Shown piece by piece: positions 1 to 23,035 of a stretch of DNA of 64,000 nucleotides. Source of the stretch: Dysidea avara (taxonomy: Eukaryota > Porifera > Demospongiae > Dictyoceratida > Dysideidae); contig NC_089274.1 in the NCBI RefSeq assembly GCF_963678975.1, forward strand, positions 2,158,001 through 2,222,000, in the 5' to 3' direction. The notes under the pieces were generated by a model that worked only from the letters and a program-made list of their open reading frames with translations, ran no database searches and was not told the origin of the DNA. The position numbers were made by a program, and so were the translations under genes. The number at the start of each line of letters is the position of its first letter. Position 1 is the first letter of the stretch.

Positions 1-194
1 TATGATAAGAATCTTCAACGATACCGTCTCCATGTGTGCGTCCTGAAACGTGCACTATTTAGAACAACCAGAAAAGGGTACAGTCAAGTGCCAAAACCTA
101 TGATAATAACATAACACACTTATTCAGCTATTCCTACACTAACACATTAGCCACAAGTAATATTAGACTGCATACCAGTATTTCATTCAACAAC

Positions 195-411
195 TGGTGT
201 CGCACGTGATCCCGTCCTCTGCTCAGAAAGTCACACACGAGGAGGAAGGTGAGTTATTTTATCTGGTCGGTACTTGTAGATCCTTTGAGAAGTGTCTTGT
301 TTAACGTGTTATAGGCTTCGAGCATTCCTTTCTTCTTGTTTTAGTGATGGATTTGTATTGTATGGATGGTTTGTTGTCGTATTGCGTGGCATTAACTGGA
401 ATTTGTTGTAG
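195..411 (+). promoter_or_regulatory. RPL27: RPL27 promoter, 5' UTR exon and 5' UTR intron
   Basis: An E-box (CACGTG, 203-208) sits just ahead of a pyrimidine-rich stretch (cccgtcctct) that resembles the 5' TOP start of ribosomal-protein mRNAs. A noncoding exon probably runs from about 212 to 248. A strong donor (gtgagt) begins at 249 and the acceptor ends at 411, six bases before the ATG. The transcription start is inferred from sequence only. Confidence 0.5.
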
Positions 412-417
412 GTCAAC

Positions 418-930
418 ATGGGCAAGTTTATGAAGCCAGGGAGGGTTGTACTGGTGTTGGCCGGACGTTATGCAGGAAAGAAGGCTGTTATAGTTAAGAA
501 CTATGATGATGGGTCGAATGACAGACCATACGGACACGCATTAGTGGCCGGAGTAGCTCGCTATCCCCTCAAAGTTACTAAAGGAATGGGGAAGAAGCGA
601 ATGAAGAGACGTTCAAGAATAAAGACCTTCTTCAAAGTCACTAACTACAACCACATGATGCCAACTAGGTGAGCATGGTTTAGAGTGGTGATGCTATCCA
701 TGTGTTGTGTGTAGGTATTCAGTGGATGTGCCGATTGATAAAAATGTAGTGAACAAAGATTCCTTCAAAGATGCATCCCATCGGAGGAAGGCAAGGGGTG
801 AAGTTAAGCAGAAATTTGAGGAGAGGTACCATGCCAAGATTAGTATTTGATAATTTCAATTTTACTATGTAATTTTTGCAGATATCAAACTGGGAAGAAT
901 AGATGGTTTTTCCAGAAGCTAAGATTTTAA
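418..930 (+). CDS. RPL27: 60S ribosomal protein L27 (eL27)
   Basis: Component of the large ribosomal subunit. Coding exons are 418-668, 715-825 and 882-930; joined they give 136 codons plus stop, the same length as human RPL27. The protein starts [20 protein letters not shown] and ends with the family signature [13 protein letters not shown] (here [14 protein letters not shown]). The KOW-type N-terminal region and the basic [16 protein letters not shown] segment are intact. The two coding introns are 46 and 56 bp with GT-AG ends. The ATG at 418 begins the conserved N-terminus. The gene lies about 500 bp upstream of DHX8 on the same strand. Nothing is odd except the very short introns. Confidence 0.97.
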
Positions 931-1425
931 ACTACTCAACATCAATGTATTATTTGTGTCATTACTTAAAAAGAATTTTGATGTCAAAATTCCAACTTCC
1001 TTCTAACCGGTTGGGTTCTTTATTAGTCCCTAGTCTGGCAGATATAGTACTACTAGCATGTTATGTGTGAGACACGTCACATAGTCTTGATGTGTGTACA
1101 AATCAGAATTCTGTTCTTGAGTTATGTTTACCTAATCAAGAATTCATAATTTGTTTGAACTCTTGTTCCACAGTTTTAGTCTACCTACAGTTTATTCACC
1201 AAGGTGTATAACAACTGAGCAATAGAGAGGGTGTGCAGTTGCACCCCAGAAAATGAGAGCATAGATATATCTAACCCCAGTATATCTATGACGAGAAGCG
1301 GTTGTGTAAAGCCAGTATACCCATGGCTACTGGATAATTAAATATGGGATTTAGGTTGTAATTATAATTACCTCGTAAGTGTAATTACTCTGCAAATATA
1401 TTTTGATTGTGGGTTTGATATCGTA
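931..1425. other. RPL27-DHX8 intergenic region
   Basis: No gene is visible. The stretch holds the RPL27 3' flank and the DHX8 upstream region. Around 1340-1385 there is a small AT-rich inverted repeat (gtaattataattac). No TATA box or CpG-rich core promoter is obvious. Confidence 0.5.
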
Positions 1426-14532
<13,107 letters not shown>

Positions 14533-15830
14533 CATTTTACTACACTTTGATGATCACATACAATACAATAATAATATAAGCACATCTGTTCAGACATAAC
14601 ATGTGATGCATGAAAGAGAGAACAGATGCAAAGTCAAGTGCTACAGTATACCATTGAGTGTCATAACAGCGAAACATCCAAAGCCCACAAGTAAATCTGT
14701 AGTCTTTGTTACTGGGAGGGTTTTATGTTTCTCTGTATATACCATATTTCCTTGGTTAAATGCTGCACAATACTGGTACTTATTATTGAAGCAATGTTTG
14801 TTTTCAAAAATCAATTGTGCATGGCAATACTTGAAGTGTTACTAGCTTGCTGAACTCTCTTGCCTGGCCAACTCTTGAAACTAGTTTAAAACTAAATTCA
14901 ACTTACAAAATTTTGACGTATCTGTATAGATAATGTTAGATGTTGCTTGTAGCACCCATGGGCACCAATACCATCTACAACACTGACAGTGCACTTGTGA
15001 TTCTAATCGACATTCACTTTTCTCCTCAACAATTAATGGATCCTTACCTACATGTAATGATTGTGGTCAATTTACACAGAAACTGCAAAATTACTTAAGT
15101 ATTATGCATTACACTCTATAATTGAGGTTTGCATATTAAATTCAAATAATAATAATAAGCATCAGTAGCAAGGGTTGCTCCAGGAACACATATTTTCACC
15201 AAAAAAAAACTCCATTAGACACTCCTACTTTAACCAGAATCTCTTGTACTGCAAAAATAACTGGGATTTAAGGATATAATTTAGTACACAGGTAAAATTG
15301 TAACGTGTTTGCAGAAATAATGTAAAATAGGTCAAATTTGTGACTACAGCACATCATGATCACTACATAATGTGCACTGTATAGCAAAAAAGGAGGACTA
15401 CAATGTATTATGTGCTTCACCTGTGATAAGGTAGTGCATACTCTGTTGTTAATGGATGTACTCCCAATTAACCTAAATCTCAATGGACACAATAAAGACA
15501 GCATATTCTACTATTTCCTAACCAATTTTGACCCAAGTACATTATATTTGTGCCTGCTGTCTAGATCCATTCCACTGTATCTAACTTTAATGACATAAGT
15601 AGTAACTTTGTGTTGTTTCAGGTCACTAGGCCGGTTAAAAGATATTTCACATACAGAGCAATGTACTATGTTGTTCACTAATGAGGTAGGTACATGTTTT
15701 GTGATATAGCTGGACTCAGTTATGTACAAGAAGATCACCCTTACTCTTAAACCACCTTCCACAAACAGGATGTAGTCTGTTGTTGCTGATTCAATGTCTT
15801 TTCAATGCTTATCATATCCTGCAGAATACT
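14533..15830. other. DHX8 downstream intergenic region
   Basis: No gene is supported. On the minus strand, 15620-15670 encodes one orphan C2H2-like half finger (CSVCEISF.....LKQH), discussed in the findings. No repeat family was recognised in 14600-15600. Confidence 0.4.
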
Positions 15831-16058
15831 ACAGTGGAACCTCAGTTACTCGGACACCACTTATCCGGATTCTCAGTTAACCAAACTACGGAAATGACTG
15901 CTCTATTAGAGTAGTGACTGTTCTATTAGGGTAGTTGAAAATATTGATATTTTAAATAATTTTCTGTTGTTATAAGGTTATTTATACATAGTTTCTGAGA
16001 TACGGACTTATCAGACTTATGGACCACCCCTGGTTCCAAGGAGTGAAGTTCCACTGTA
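15831..16058. mobile_element. pogo/Tigger-like MITE
   Basis: Ends tacagtggaacctc and gaagttccactgta are inverted and TA-bounded. The subterminal cgga and tccgg blocks resemble pogo/Tigger ends. It carries a tandem pair of the ctctattagag motif (15899-15935). Related elements lie at 31360-31578 and 53932-54130. Confidence 0.75.
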
Positions 16059-16141
16059 CAAATGTTGCTCTTGGATGATGATGACTGCTGCAATCTTTAA
16101 CCCTAACCCTTCCCTATACAGATTGTCCTACTGATTCCTGT

Positions 16142-16275
<134 letters not shown>

Positions 16276-16427
16276 CACACAACGGTTCCTAGACATGCCC
16301 CTGGACTGTGGTATCTTGAGTGGCACACAGGTACCCCATACTGCTTTCTTACCTCCCCGCTATAAATTTAATTGCAACAATCCTAATAGCTATCCCCCTC
16401 CCCATTCATTGTACAAATTATTGCTAG

Positions 16428-16678
16428 GGTTCTCTATCATGAGCTGGTGTTTACCACTAAGGAAGTACATGAGGGAGGTGACAGTCAATGAGAAGTTTGC
16501 TCCAGGTTTGGTGACCCCACAAAACTTAAGAAACAAGAATGAATTGAATAATTGGTTAACAGGTTAGTGTGGTGTGTGCATGGTAGCAAAGTGAGGATGG
16601 ATGACTACGTAGTTAAATTATTTGTTTTCCTTTTAGATATGAAGAGGCAAATGCTCAAAACAAAATATCAGAAAATAA
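16428..16678 (+). pseudogene. DHX8: Decayed copy of DHX8 exons 28-29
   Basis: 16428-16562 matches DHX8 exon 28 (ggttctctatcatga, then tacatgagggaggtgaca), with an internal deletion and frame damage, and it ends at an intact donor (acag then gttagt). 16637-16678 matches exon 29 (atatgaagaggcaaa to the taa) after an intact acceptor, and the intron remnant between them is also related. This is a DNA-level copy with introns, not a retrocopy. The stop lies about 125 bp from the convergent GTPase stop. Confidence 0.9.
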
Positions 16679-16804
16679 CAATTCTACATTATAAATCTGC
16701 AGTGAATAAAAAAAATAAAAAATGTATGTATGCCATGGGGTTTGCTAGAGTACAATTCATGGGACACTTACTTTGGCATTGCGATATCCTATGAATTGTC
16801 TGCC

Positions 16805-17605
16805 CTAGCAACACCTTGACCTCCTTGTAAGTTCTATTTGCTGATTAGGTTGACGGGTGGTGGTACTTTTAGCAGCCAATGCTATAATTGTTTTAATGGC
16901 TATATCGATACCTTCACCAGTTAAAGCAGATGTTTTTAGGTAATCAGCCATGTTTAAATCTTTAGCTACTTGTTCTCCCTCAATATGCAACTGATCTTCA
17001 ATATCCACCTTGTTGCCTACTAGAATATATGGAATATTATCATTCCTGCAATTTTTCTCTACTTGCTGCTTCCAGGTCGTAACATGTTTAAAACTATTGT
17101 AATCAGTGATGTCATACATTACGATGACACCACCAGCATAACGATAGAAACTTTGTGGAACAGAATTGAACCTTTCAGTGCCGGCTGTGTCCATCAAAGT
17201 AATAACATAACTTTGACCATTAATACTGGCTCCAAACAAAGATGGTTCAACACCAGTGGTCACTCTAGGATTCATTTTAAAGTTCCGTTCACGAGACCAA
17301 TAAACAAAGCTACTTTTTCCTGCATTACTGTTTCCAACCAGTAGTATAGTCATGTCTTTCACGTTTTCGTCAGTGTTTGCTGTTTTCCGATCCATCAAAA
17401 CAACGTCATTAATGTCTGGGTGGGCGTCATTATTCGCAATACTTGCGGAAGAATGGAATTGATTGTAGTCATTACCTCTGTCATTGCCGTTACCATCAGT
17501 ACAATCAATCGGATAAATCGTACGTGTTGAACTACTGCGGCTTCTTTCGATATCACGTGGTCTCGGCTTAGGAGTACTTGGAATGTGCGAGGGGGTATAT
17601 ATCAT
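16805..17605 (-). CDS. Rab-like small GTPase with serine-rich N-terminal extension, copy 1
   Basis: Single-exon gene, 266 codons. The Ras-superfamily fold is at 84-245: P-loop GNSNAGKSS (91-99), switch I T116/T117, DTAGTERF (139-146), NKVD (198-201) and G5 SALTGEG (226-232). The C-terminus SRCC is a Rab-type double cysteine for geranylgeranylation, so membrane attachment is expected. The catalytic Gln after DTAG is Thr, as in Rap proteins, which predicts slow intrinsic GTP hydrolysis. G5 has Leu where copy 2 and most relatives have Lys. The first 80 residues are a Ser/Arg/Asp-rich extension sharing ERSRSSSTRT with copy 2. An ATG at 17605 starts the frame. Its exact Rab/Ras subfamily is not clear. 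Confidence 0.88.
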   Translation of the reverse strand: MIYTPSHIPSTPKPRPRDIERSRSSSTRTIYPIDCTDGNGNDRGNDYNQFHSSASIANNDAHPDINDVVLMDRKTANTDENVKDMTILLVGNSNAGKSSFVYWSRERNFKMNPRVTTGVEPSLFGASINGQSYVITLMDTAGTERFNSVPQSFYRYAGGVIVMYDITDYNSFKHVTTWKQQVEKNCRNDNIPYILVGNKVDIEDQLHIEGEQVAKDLNMADYLKTSALTGEGIDIAIKTIIALAAKSTTTRQPNQQIELTRRSRCC

Positions 17606-17959
17606 TCTGCTACAATACTCCAGATCACATGTACTGGTAAAAACTTGCGTGCTACATAGACGAATAACACATGCCTCGCTGGCCCGCCCGAATTTTACCT
17701 TACTGATTAGAGATCAGAGATTATAAGCGCACCTTTTTTCGAGGAGCGCTTATATTTAAGGAAGTGGTTACTGAACCGAAAGATTTTTATTTTCGCGTCT
17801 AGTAGTTTCCCCCGAGCATTCGACTTTAGGGGACGCGAAAAGTAGGGTTAGGGTTGGGTTCAGATTTTTTGGGAGGACTGCATCAATAGAAAACTACTGC
17901 TTTTCAGCAGTGCCCATACAATATAATTACATACACATTAACATACATGCGGGTAAAAA

Positions 17960-18200
17960 TTAGCTAAAATGAAATTTATAGAAGCGTTTAAATTGTCCAA
18001 GAGTAGCTGCAGTGTAAATTGAGGCATCCAATGAGTTCCAAATCTGTGTACCTTTATAGTAAAAACTATTCTTTCCATATGAAGTCCTGACTCTTGGTAC
18101 AAAAAGGCAATGACTGTTTCTTCCAACATGGGAAGTAACGGTTGTAGTGTACTTAAATGTTTCTCTTAAGTAAGCTGGTGAGGTTACGTTCTTCTTACTA
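17960..18200 (-). pseudogene. LINE reverse-transcriptase C-terminal fragment (CR1/L2-like)
   Basis: The minus strand encodes RTSYGKNSFYYKGTQIWNSL followed by an FKRFYK segment, the typical last 60-80 residues of CR1/L2-type ORF2 (YGK.SF.Y.G...WN.LP......FK). It has no upstream RT core and is truncated at the hAT insertion point near 18206. Confidence 0.8.
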
Positions 18201-18213
18201 TATATATAGTGAG

Positions 18214-18713
18214 CAGTGTTGGGCAAGTTACTTTGTAAAAGTAACTAGTTACATATTACTTGCAACTAAACTATTTAGTTACAGTTACATATTACCCATA
18301 AAATAAAGTAACTGTAATAATATTACATATTATATTACTTTGTGTCCACAGCCTTAAACTGTCACGTGTGAAACTACCACTTTATCACGTGACATGATTG
18401 CGTTGTTGGACAATATGCAAATCTTGGTTAAAAATAAGAAGCTGATGAATAAGCTTCATTCAGTAGGCCTCATTACTTCGCTGTGGCTAGGCGTTACTCA
18501 GAGGATAACTAATGAGATTAGTAACTTCGTTACTTGTAGTAATAATATTACGTAATATTAGACTCGTTACAGTAACTATATTACTTAGGTAACGCGTTAC
18601 ATTTGTAAGTAAAGTAACTTGCGTTATATTACCTGTTTTTATAGCGTATCTCTTTATATTACTTTGTTAACGCAAAAGTAATAATATTACGTAACGCGTT
18701 ACTCCCAACACTG
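18214..18713. mobile_element. hAT-type MITE (500 bp) with perfect 8-bp target duplication
   Basis: Ends cagtgttggg and cccaacactg are flanked by atagtgag at 18206-18213 and 18714-18721. The interior is rich in gtaac/gttac words and cgcgttac near the right end. There is no transposase. The matching arm of the surrounding inverted repeat (about 19280-19320) lacks the insertion, so an approximate empty site is present in the same window. Confidence 0.95.
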
Positions 18714-18769
18714 ATAGTGAGACTACTACGTGAGTATATTTATAAGGTAGAAAAGTAGGGTCAGTGGGT

Positions 18770-18840
18770 AGGTAGCAGCGGTAGCACAGTGGTTAGCACA
18801 CTGCCTACAGTTCCAGTAGCCCAGGCCGAGTTTTGTGGGT
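18770..18840 (+). repeat. tRNA-derived SINE head, decayed copy
   Basis: A-box-like tagcacagtggttagcac at 18782-18799, followed by a B-box region that has lost the ggttcga core. It is the inverse of the better copy at 19170-19250. Confidence 0.6.
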
Positions 18841-19149
18841 TGTGGTTACTGAACCGAAAGTCAGTTCAATAAAGGTAGCACTAATTTCATGCCTTTTGTG
18901 ACTTTAGGCCACTCCAAATAAATTCTCTGTTTCCCATCCACCACCCTAATCCTAACTTTGGACTACTGATCATGCGAAATCATTCTTTAGATAGTAGAGG
19001 GCGCTTTACTATCTTGAAACCTCGTGAAACCAATTGTATATATCAATATAATATATATGCGCGGGGGCACCCGTGGGCATAAACCGTTCAATAAGTTGGA
19101 CTCGCTATTGAACCGACCAGTAAGACTTAGACAAAAAGGGTCACTAAAC

Positions 19150-19250
19150 GAAAAAAAAAACAAAAAAACTCATCCTGGGCTCGAACCCTGGACTACAGGA
19201 ACTGTAGGCAGTGTGCTAACCACTGTGCTACCACTGCTAACTACCCACTA
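19150..19250 (-). repeat. tRNA-derived SINE head with intact Pol III boxes
   Basis: Read on the minus strand: A box tagcacagtggttagcac, B box gggttcgagccc, then T-runs (19150-19168) that could end Pol III transcription. The D arm does not pair as in a true tRNA and no clean acceptor stem forms, so a SINE head is preferred over a tRNA gene. Confidence 0.65.
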
Positions 19251-19560
19251 CTCTTACTTTTCTACCTTATAAATGCTACTCACATAGTACTCTTATTATA
19301 TATACATGTATAGTAAGAAGAACATAACCTAAAGGTGAAGAAGAAACCAAAACTGAACCCGAGCCTAACCCTAACACTAAGGCTACTTTTCACATCCCCT
19401 AAAGTCGAATGCTCGGGGAAACTACTAGACGCAAAAATAAAAACCTTTTGGTTCAGTAACCACTTCCTCTTTTTTTCATTTAGTGACCCTTTTTTGTCTA
19501 AGTTTTACTGTCGGTTCAATAGTGAGTCCAGCTTATTGAACTGATGGTGGTTCAGTAACC

Positions 19561-21065
19561 ACTGCCTATATTTAAATCTTAATTTGCTAATGCATACCGT
19601 ATATACTGATAAATACATTGCCTGACTGTTTTAATAGAGTACAGCTAATAGGATGCTCTATTAGAGTACTGTATGACAGCTGAGGAAATTTTGATGGAAG
19701 GATAACTTGATGAATCTACACTTCATGTAGCTAGCTACAGATCTAGCTAAACATGTACTTTAGGGATGTTGGATGAATTTAAAGTTAATGAGTTAATTGA
19801 TTCATCGACTGTTTTTTCATATCCCAAATAAAAAACTAAAGAAAACAAGAAGGAAGGGCTTAAAAGCACCAGCAAAATCAAAGTGGGGCTTTGGCCTGTA
19901 GCCCATTCACTACTGACACCTGTGCATGACTGAGCTTCATGCGATACAGCAGCTATTGCATTGAAAATGTTCTAAAATCCCACAAAAAAAAAGTTAAAAT
20001 TTTTTTTTTTTTGGAATATAAACTGCAACTTACATGAAGTGTAGAAAGAGTGTATTTGTAATCCGTTGAGTAGCTGTATTTAACAGATCACATGTACTTC
20101 CCAAATAAACCATTAATAATCAAGACAGGATGATGGACGATAGGGTTATCAACCAATGGAAGATTTAGAAGTTTGTATAGGGCATCAAGGGTGCCACTAT
20201 ATACCCCACCAGGGTGTTACACAACACCTCACATGACACCCTTCAACAATTTTTAAGTTTTCAATTGTGTGTGACACCCTCTGGGGTGTCAGAATGGCTG
20301 ACATCCCAAAGGGCATTAGAAAGGCTGGAAGGGTGTCAGTGGTGCACAGTGTGCATGACACCCCAATTTGGTGCTACCATAACACTCCTGTATTTATAGT
20401 GTAGATAGAGGTACTACTATGGTCGCTGGCTATTTTGTCTGTAGCTGTTGGAGGACTTTTAGTCGTTCAGGAGATTTAATTCGACTGGTCAATCCTATCC
20501 ACTAAAGCAAACTGACTTTTATTGTGGGTGTGGCAGACTTTTCCATCGCAAAGATGACCTTACCTGCCACCAGCAATACTGCTCAAGCAGAGTTTGTGCC
20601 AGGTTCAGTTTGATGCAGGACCTTGCTATTGTCATCTGACAAGCAAATAAGATAAGGTGTGTGCATGCTCACGCACGCATGAGCTCATCTTGGTGTTGCG
20701 AACCATGATGGTGAATTTCAGCACCAGAGAGTACACAAGAAAATGTAGTAGTATCTACGATATTCGCCACTGTAGAAGCTGTTTGTTTGCTGCAACGTGG
20801 AATATTCATTCATTGGTAGTGCGTCTGCGCTCGTGTGTGTGCATGTGACAGACACTGATATTCTTGTTTGGTTTATGGCATATATGTATTGCTGTAGTAG
20901 CTAAACACAGTTCTACACAATACAGAGCTTAATTTCATAGTTAAATACCACTGAAATGATCTCAAATGTGCAAGAACCATATTAACCTTCTAAAGAGCTG
21001 CAGCCATCCCTAATTCTACATTTGTGCAGTTGAAAGGATGTGTCTACATATAAAATAAAGAGGTA
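19561..21065. other. Intergenic region without recognisable genes
   Basis: Contains ctctattagag motifs (about 19636-19672), poly-T/A runs near 20000, and a cluster of gacaccc/gggtgtc words at 20200-20375 forming imperfect inverted repeats. No coding exon is supported. Confidence 0.4.
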
Positions 21066-21069
21066 ACCA

Positions 21070-21118
21070 GATGCGGGCGGTGGACGGAAAACGGACAATT
21101 TATTTGGAGTGGCCTTAG
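21070..21118. mobile_element. AGGCC-family transposon end (solo)
   Basis: agatgcgggcggtggacgg through tttggagtggcctta matches the right ends at 43680-43720 and 62800-62836. No matching left end was found nearby. Confidence 0.6.
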
Positions 21119-21236
21119 CTGTACAAAGTAAGGAGCTTATTTGGATTAGGAGCTTATAAGTGCCGAAGGCGCAAGCTCCTGCTTGCTCATACAGAGTTCA
21201 GTAAGCAAGGTAGAAATTGCACTAAGTTGTACTGTG

Positions 21237-21370
21237 TATGTTCAGGATTCTTCTGTAATGCAGCCCACAGGAAGGTTACCAACCAAACCATACATCAAGT
21301 ACTCTGTTTAACCTTGTTGCTTAATTTTGTGGGGTCACCAAACCTAAACAAGCCTGAAGAATGCTAGGGT
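21237..21370 (+). pseudogene. DHX8: Rearranged fragments of DHX8 exons 27 and 28
   Basis: 21237-21311 matches DHX8 exon 27 (gttcaggattcttc.gtaatg, then the tcaagt.ctctgttta block) with deletions. 21326-21370 matches exon 28 in inverted orientation (the complement of ggtttggtgaccccacaaaa). The relic of the DHX8 intron 27 hairpin lies just upstream at 21148. The block sits beside the 3' end of GTPase copy 2, as the exon 28-29 relic sits beside copy 1. Confidence 0.85.
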
Positions 21371-21737
21371 AACCCTTCACGTACTACCACCTACGGTACA
21401 AGTGGAGTAGCAATAATTTATGAAACAGTAGGAGCCTTACAATAGCTTCTATTACCCATTGCAGAAACACATGCATGCTAGAAATTGGTCTGCATGGTGG
21501 ATCACCATATGCAGCTAGATACATAACTTTCAGAGAGGAAAACCTCAAAACAAATTAAAATAACAATGATTCATATCACATACAGCTATACAGTGAATGA
21601 AAAAGATGGAAAACTAACATCATGCAGGAAATATGTATATAATCAGCAATATCATGAGACTTGCATGAACATTACTAGATACAATTCACGACCTACTTAC
21701 TTTTAGCTACACATTGCAATTATGTGGATGGCCTGTC

Positions 21738-22694
21738 CTAGCAACACTGTGACCTCTGAGTCTTCCTCTTAACTCGATCAAGTATCACTGGGTTCATAGC
21801 AATTATTTCTTGAGTCTCAGGTTTTATTACAATTGTTTCTTGATTCTTGGGTTTTGTTACATGGTTTTCCTGATTCTTAGGTTGATGGGTGGCAACGCTT
21901 TTTGAGACCAAAACTATAATTGTTTTAATGGCTATATCAATCCCTTCACCAGTTTTAGCAGATGTTTTCAGATAGCCATCCATCTTTAAGTCTTTGGCTA
22001 CTTGTTCTCCCTCAATATGCAACTGATCTTCAATGTCCACCTTGTTGCCTACTAGAATATATGGAATATTATCATTCCTACAATTTCTCTCTACTCGCTG
22101 TTTCCAGGTTGTAACATGTTTAAAACTCTCATACTCAGTAATGTCATACATTACTATGGCACCATCAGCATTACGATACCAACTTGGTGGAACGGAGTGG
22201 AACTTTTCAGTGCCGGCTGTGTCCATCAGAGTCACTACATAATGTTGACCATTAATACTGGCTCCAATGAAAGATGGTTCACCACCAGTGGTCACCTTAG
22301 GATCTCTATCAGGCTTCTTTTTATGAAGCCAGTGTATAAAACTGCTTTTTCCTGCGAAACTATTTCCAACAAGTACTATAGTTATGCCTTTTACATTTTC
22401 GTCAGTGTTTGCTATTTCCCAATCCATCAAAACAACTTCATTCTCATACTCAATACTCCTGTCGGGTTGGGAGTCGTTTATACTCAAAGTACTTGTGGAA
22501 GAACAATGATTGTCATCACCTCCGTCATCGATGTTGTTATGGACGGATAAGTTTGATGCAGTCTCCTGATCTAACCCAAATTGCTCACGATAATCATCAG
22601 TGCACTCAATTGGATTATCCGTGCGCGTCGAACTACTGCGGCTTCTTTCACTTTCATGCCTTGTCTCTAGAAGAGTATTAGAAAGGAATGCCAT
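21738..22694 (-). CDS. Rab-like small GTPase with serine-rich N-terminal extension, copy 2
   Basis: Single-exon gene, 318 codons from the first ATG (22694); the open frame continues upstream without an ATG. P-loop GNSFAGKSS (110-118), DTAGTEKF (158-165), NKVD (217-220), SAKTGEG (245-251), and terminal RSQCC for Rab-type prenylation. As in copy 1, the Gln after DTAG is Thr. The GTPase domain is closely similar to copy 1 (shared NDNIPYILVGNKVDIEDQLH). It differs by a longer acidic/Ser N-terminus and an insert before the CC made of degenerate repeats (KPKNQE, KPETQE, about 272-300) that lengthens the membrane tether. Likely a tandem duplicate; subfamily uncertain. Confidence 0.88.
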   Translation of the reverse strand: MAFLSNTLLETRHESERSRSSSTRTDNPIECTDDYREQFGLDQETASNLSVHNNIDDGGDDNHCSSTSTLSINDSQPDRSIEYENEVVLMDWEIANTDENVKGITIVLVGNSFAGKSSFIHWLHKKKPDRDPKVTTGGEPSFIGASINGQHYVVTLMDTAGTEKFHSVPPSWYRNADGAIVMYDITEYESFKHVTTWKQRVERNCRNDNIPYILVGNKVDIEDQLHIEGEQVAKDLKMDGYLKTSAKTGEGIDIAIKTIIVLVSKSVATHQPKNQENHVTKPKNQETIVIKPETQEIIAMNPVILDRVKRKTQRSQCC

Positions 22695-22786
22695 ACACTG
22701 CACTGGACCGAGTGATATGGCATGTACGGTTGCTTGCGAATCTGCGAATCGAGTTGTGACGAGTTGCGAATACAATCAAGCACAAT

Positions 22787-22810
22787 CACGTGAGTAAGTT
22801 ATTTCACGTG
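22787..22810. promoter_or_regulatory. Paired E-boxes upstream of GTPase copy 2
   Basis: Two copies of tcacgtgagta (CACGTG at 22787-22792 and 22805-22810), 18 bp apart and about 95 bp upstream of the chosen ATG. They fit a bHLH/USF-type site. Function is inferred. Confidence 0.4.
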
Positions 22811-23035
22811 AGTATGTACGTGTGTAGTTATTACTATTATTTATTATTATTAGCACTTTACAGTGACCGGCACTGAAGGTCTGACAGCAACATGTACTGC
22901 AGCCTTAGGATTACCTAACCTAATTTCAAGGACTTAGACTTAGTGACTTATAGCTGAAAAGGTGTAACAGAAAAGAGACCAAAGTTACTGGATGTTCTGT
23001 TGCTCTAATTCAGGGTAGGTATACCTGGAGGCATG

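Larger units (their letters stand above)
17755..19560. repeat. Nested inverted-repeat complex
   Basis: Outer arms 17757-17876 and 19345-19472 are inverses (tcgactttaggggacgcgaa against cctaaagtcgaatgc). Arms 18170-18205 plus 18722-18810 are the inverse of 19220-19330. Arms 19073-19150 and 19480-19548 are another inverted pair. The word gtggttactgaacc or its complement occurs at about 17763, 18846, 19456 and 19547 and looks like a transposon end. A hAT element, a LINE tail and two SINE heads lie inside. Confidence 0.8.

Noticed and set aside
17840..17865. Telomeric repeat (tagggttaggg)
   Set aside because: Only about two units, within an arm of an inverted repeat. It is not a telomere tract.
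19150..19250. True tRNA gene
   Set aside because: A and B boxes are present, but the D arm and acceptor stem do not pair properly and an inverted decayed copy lies nearby, so a SINE head fits better.
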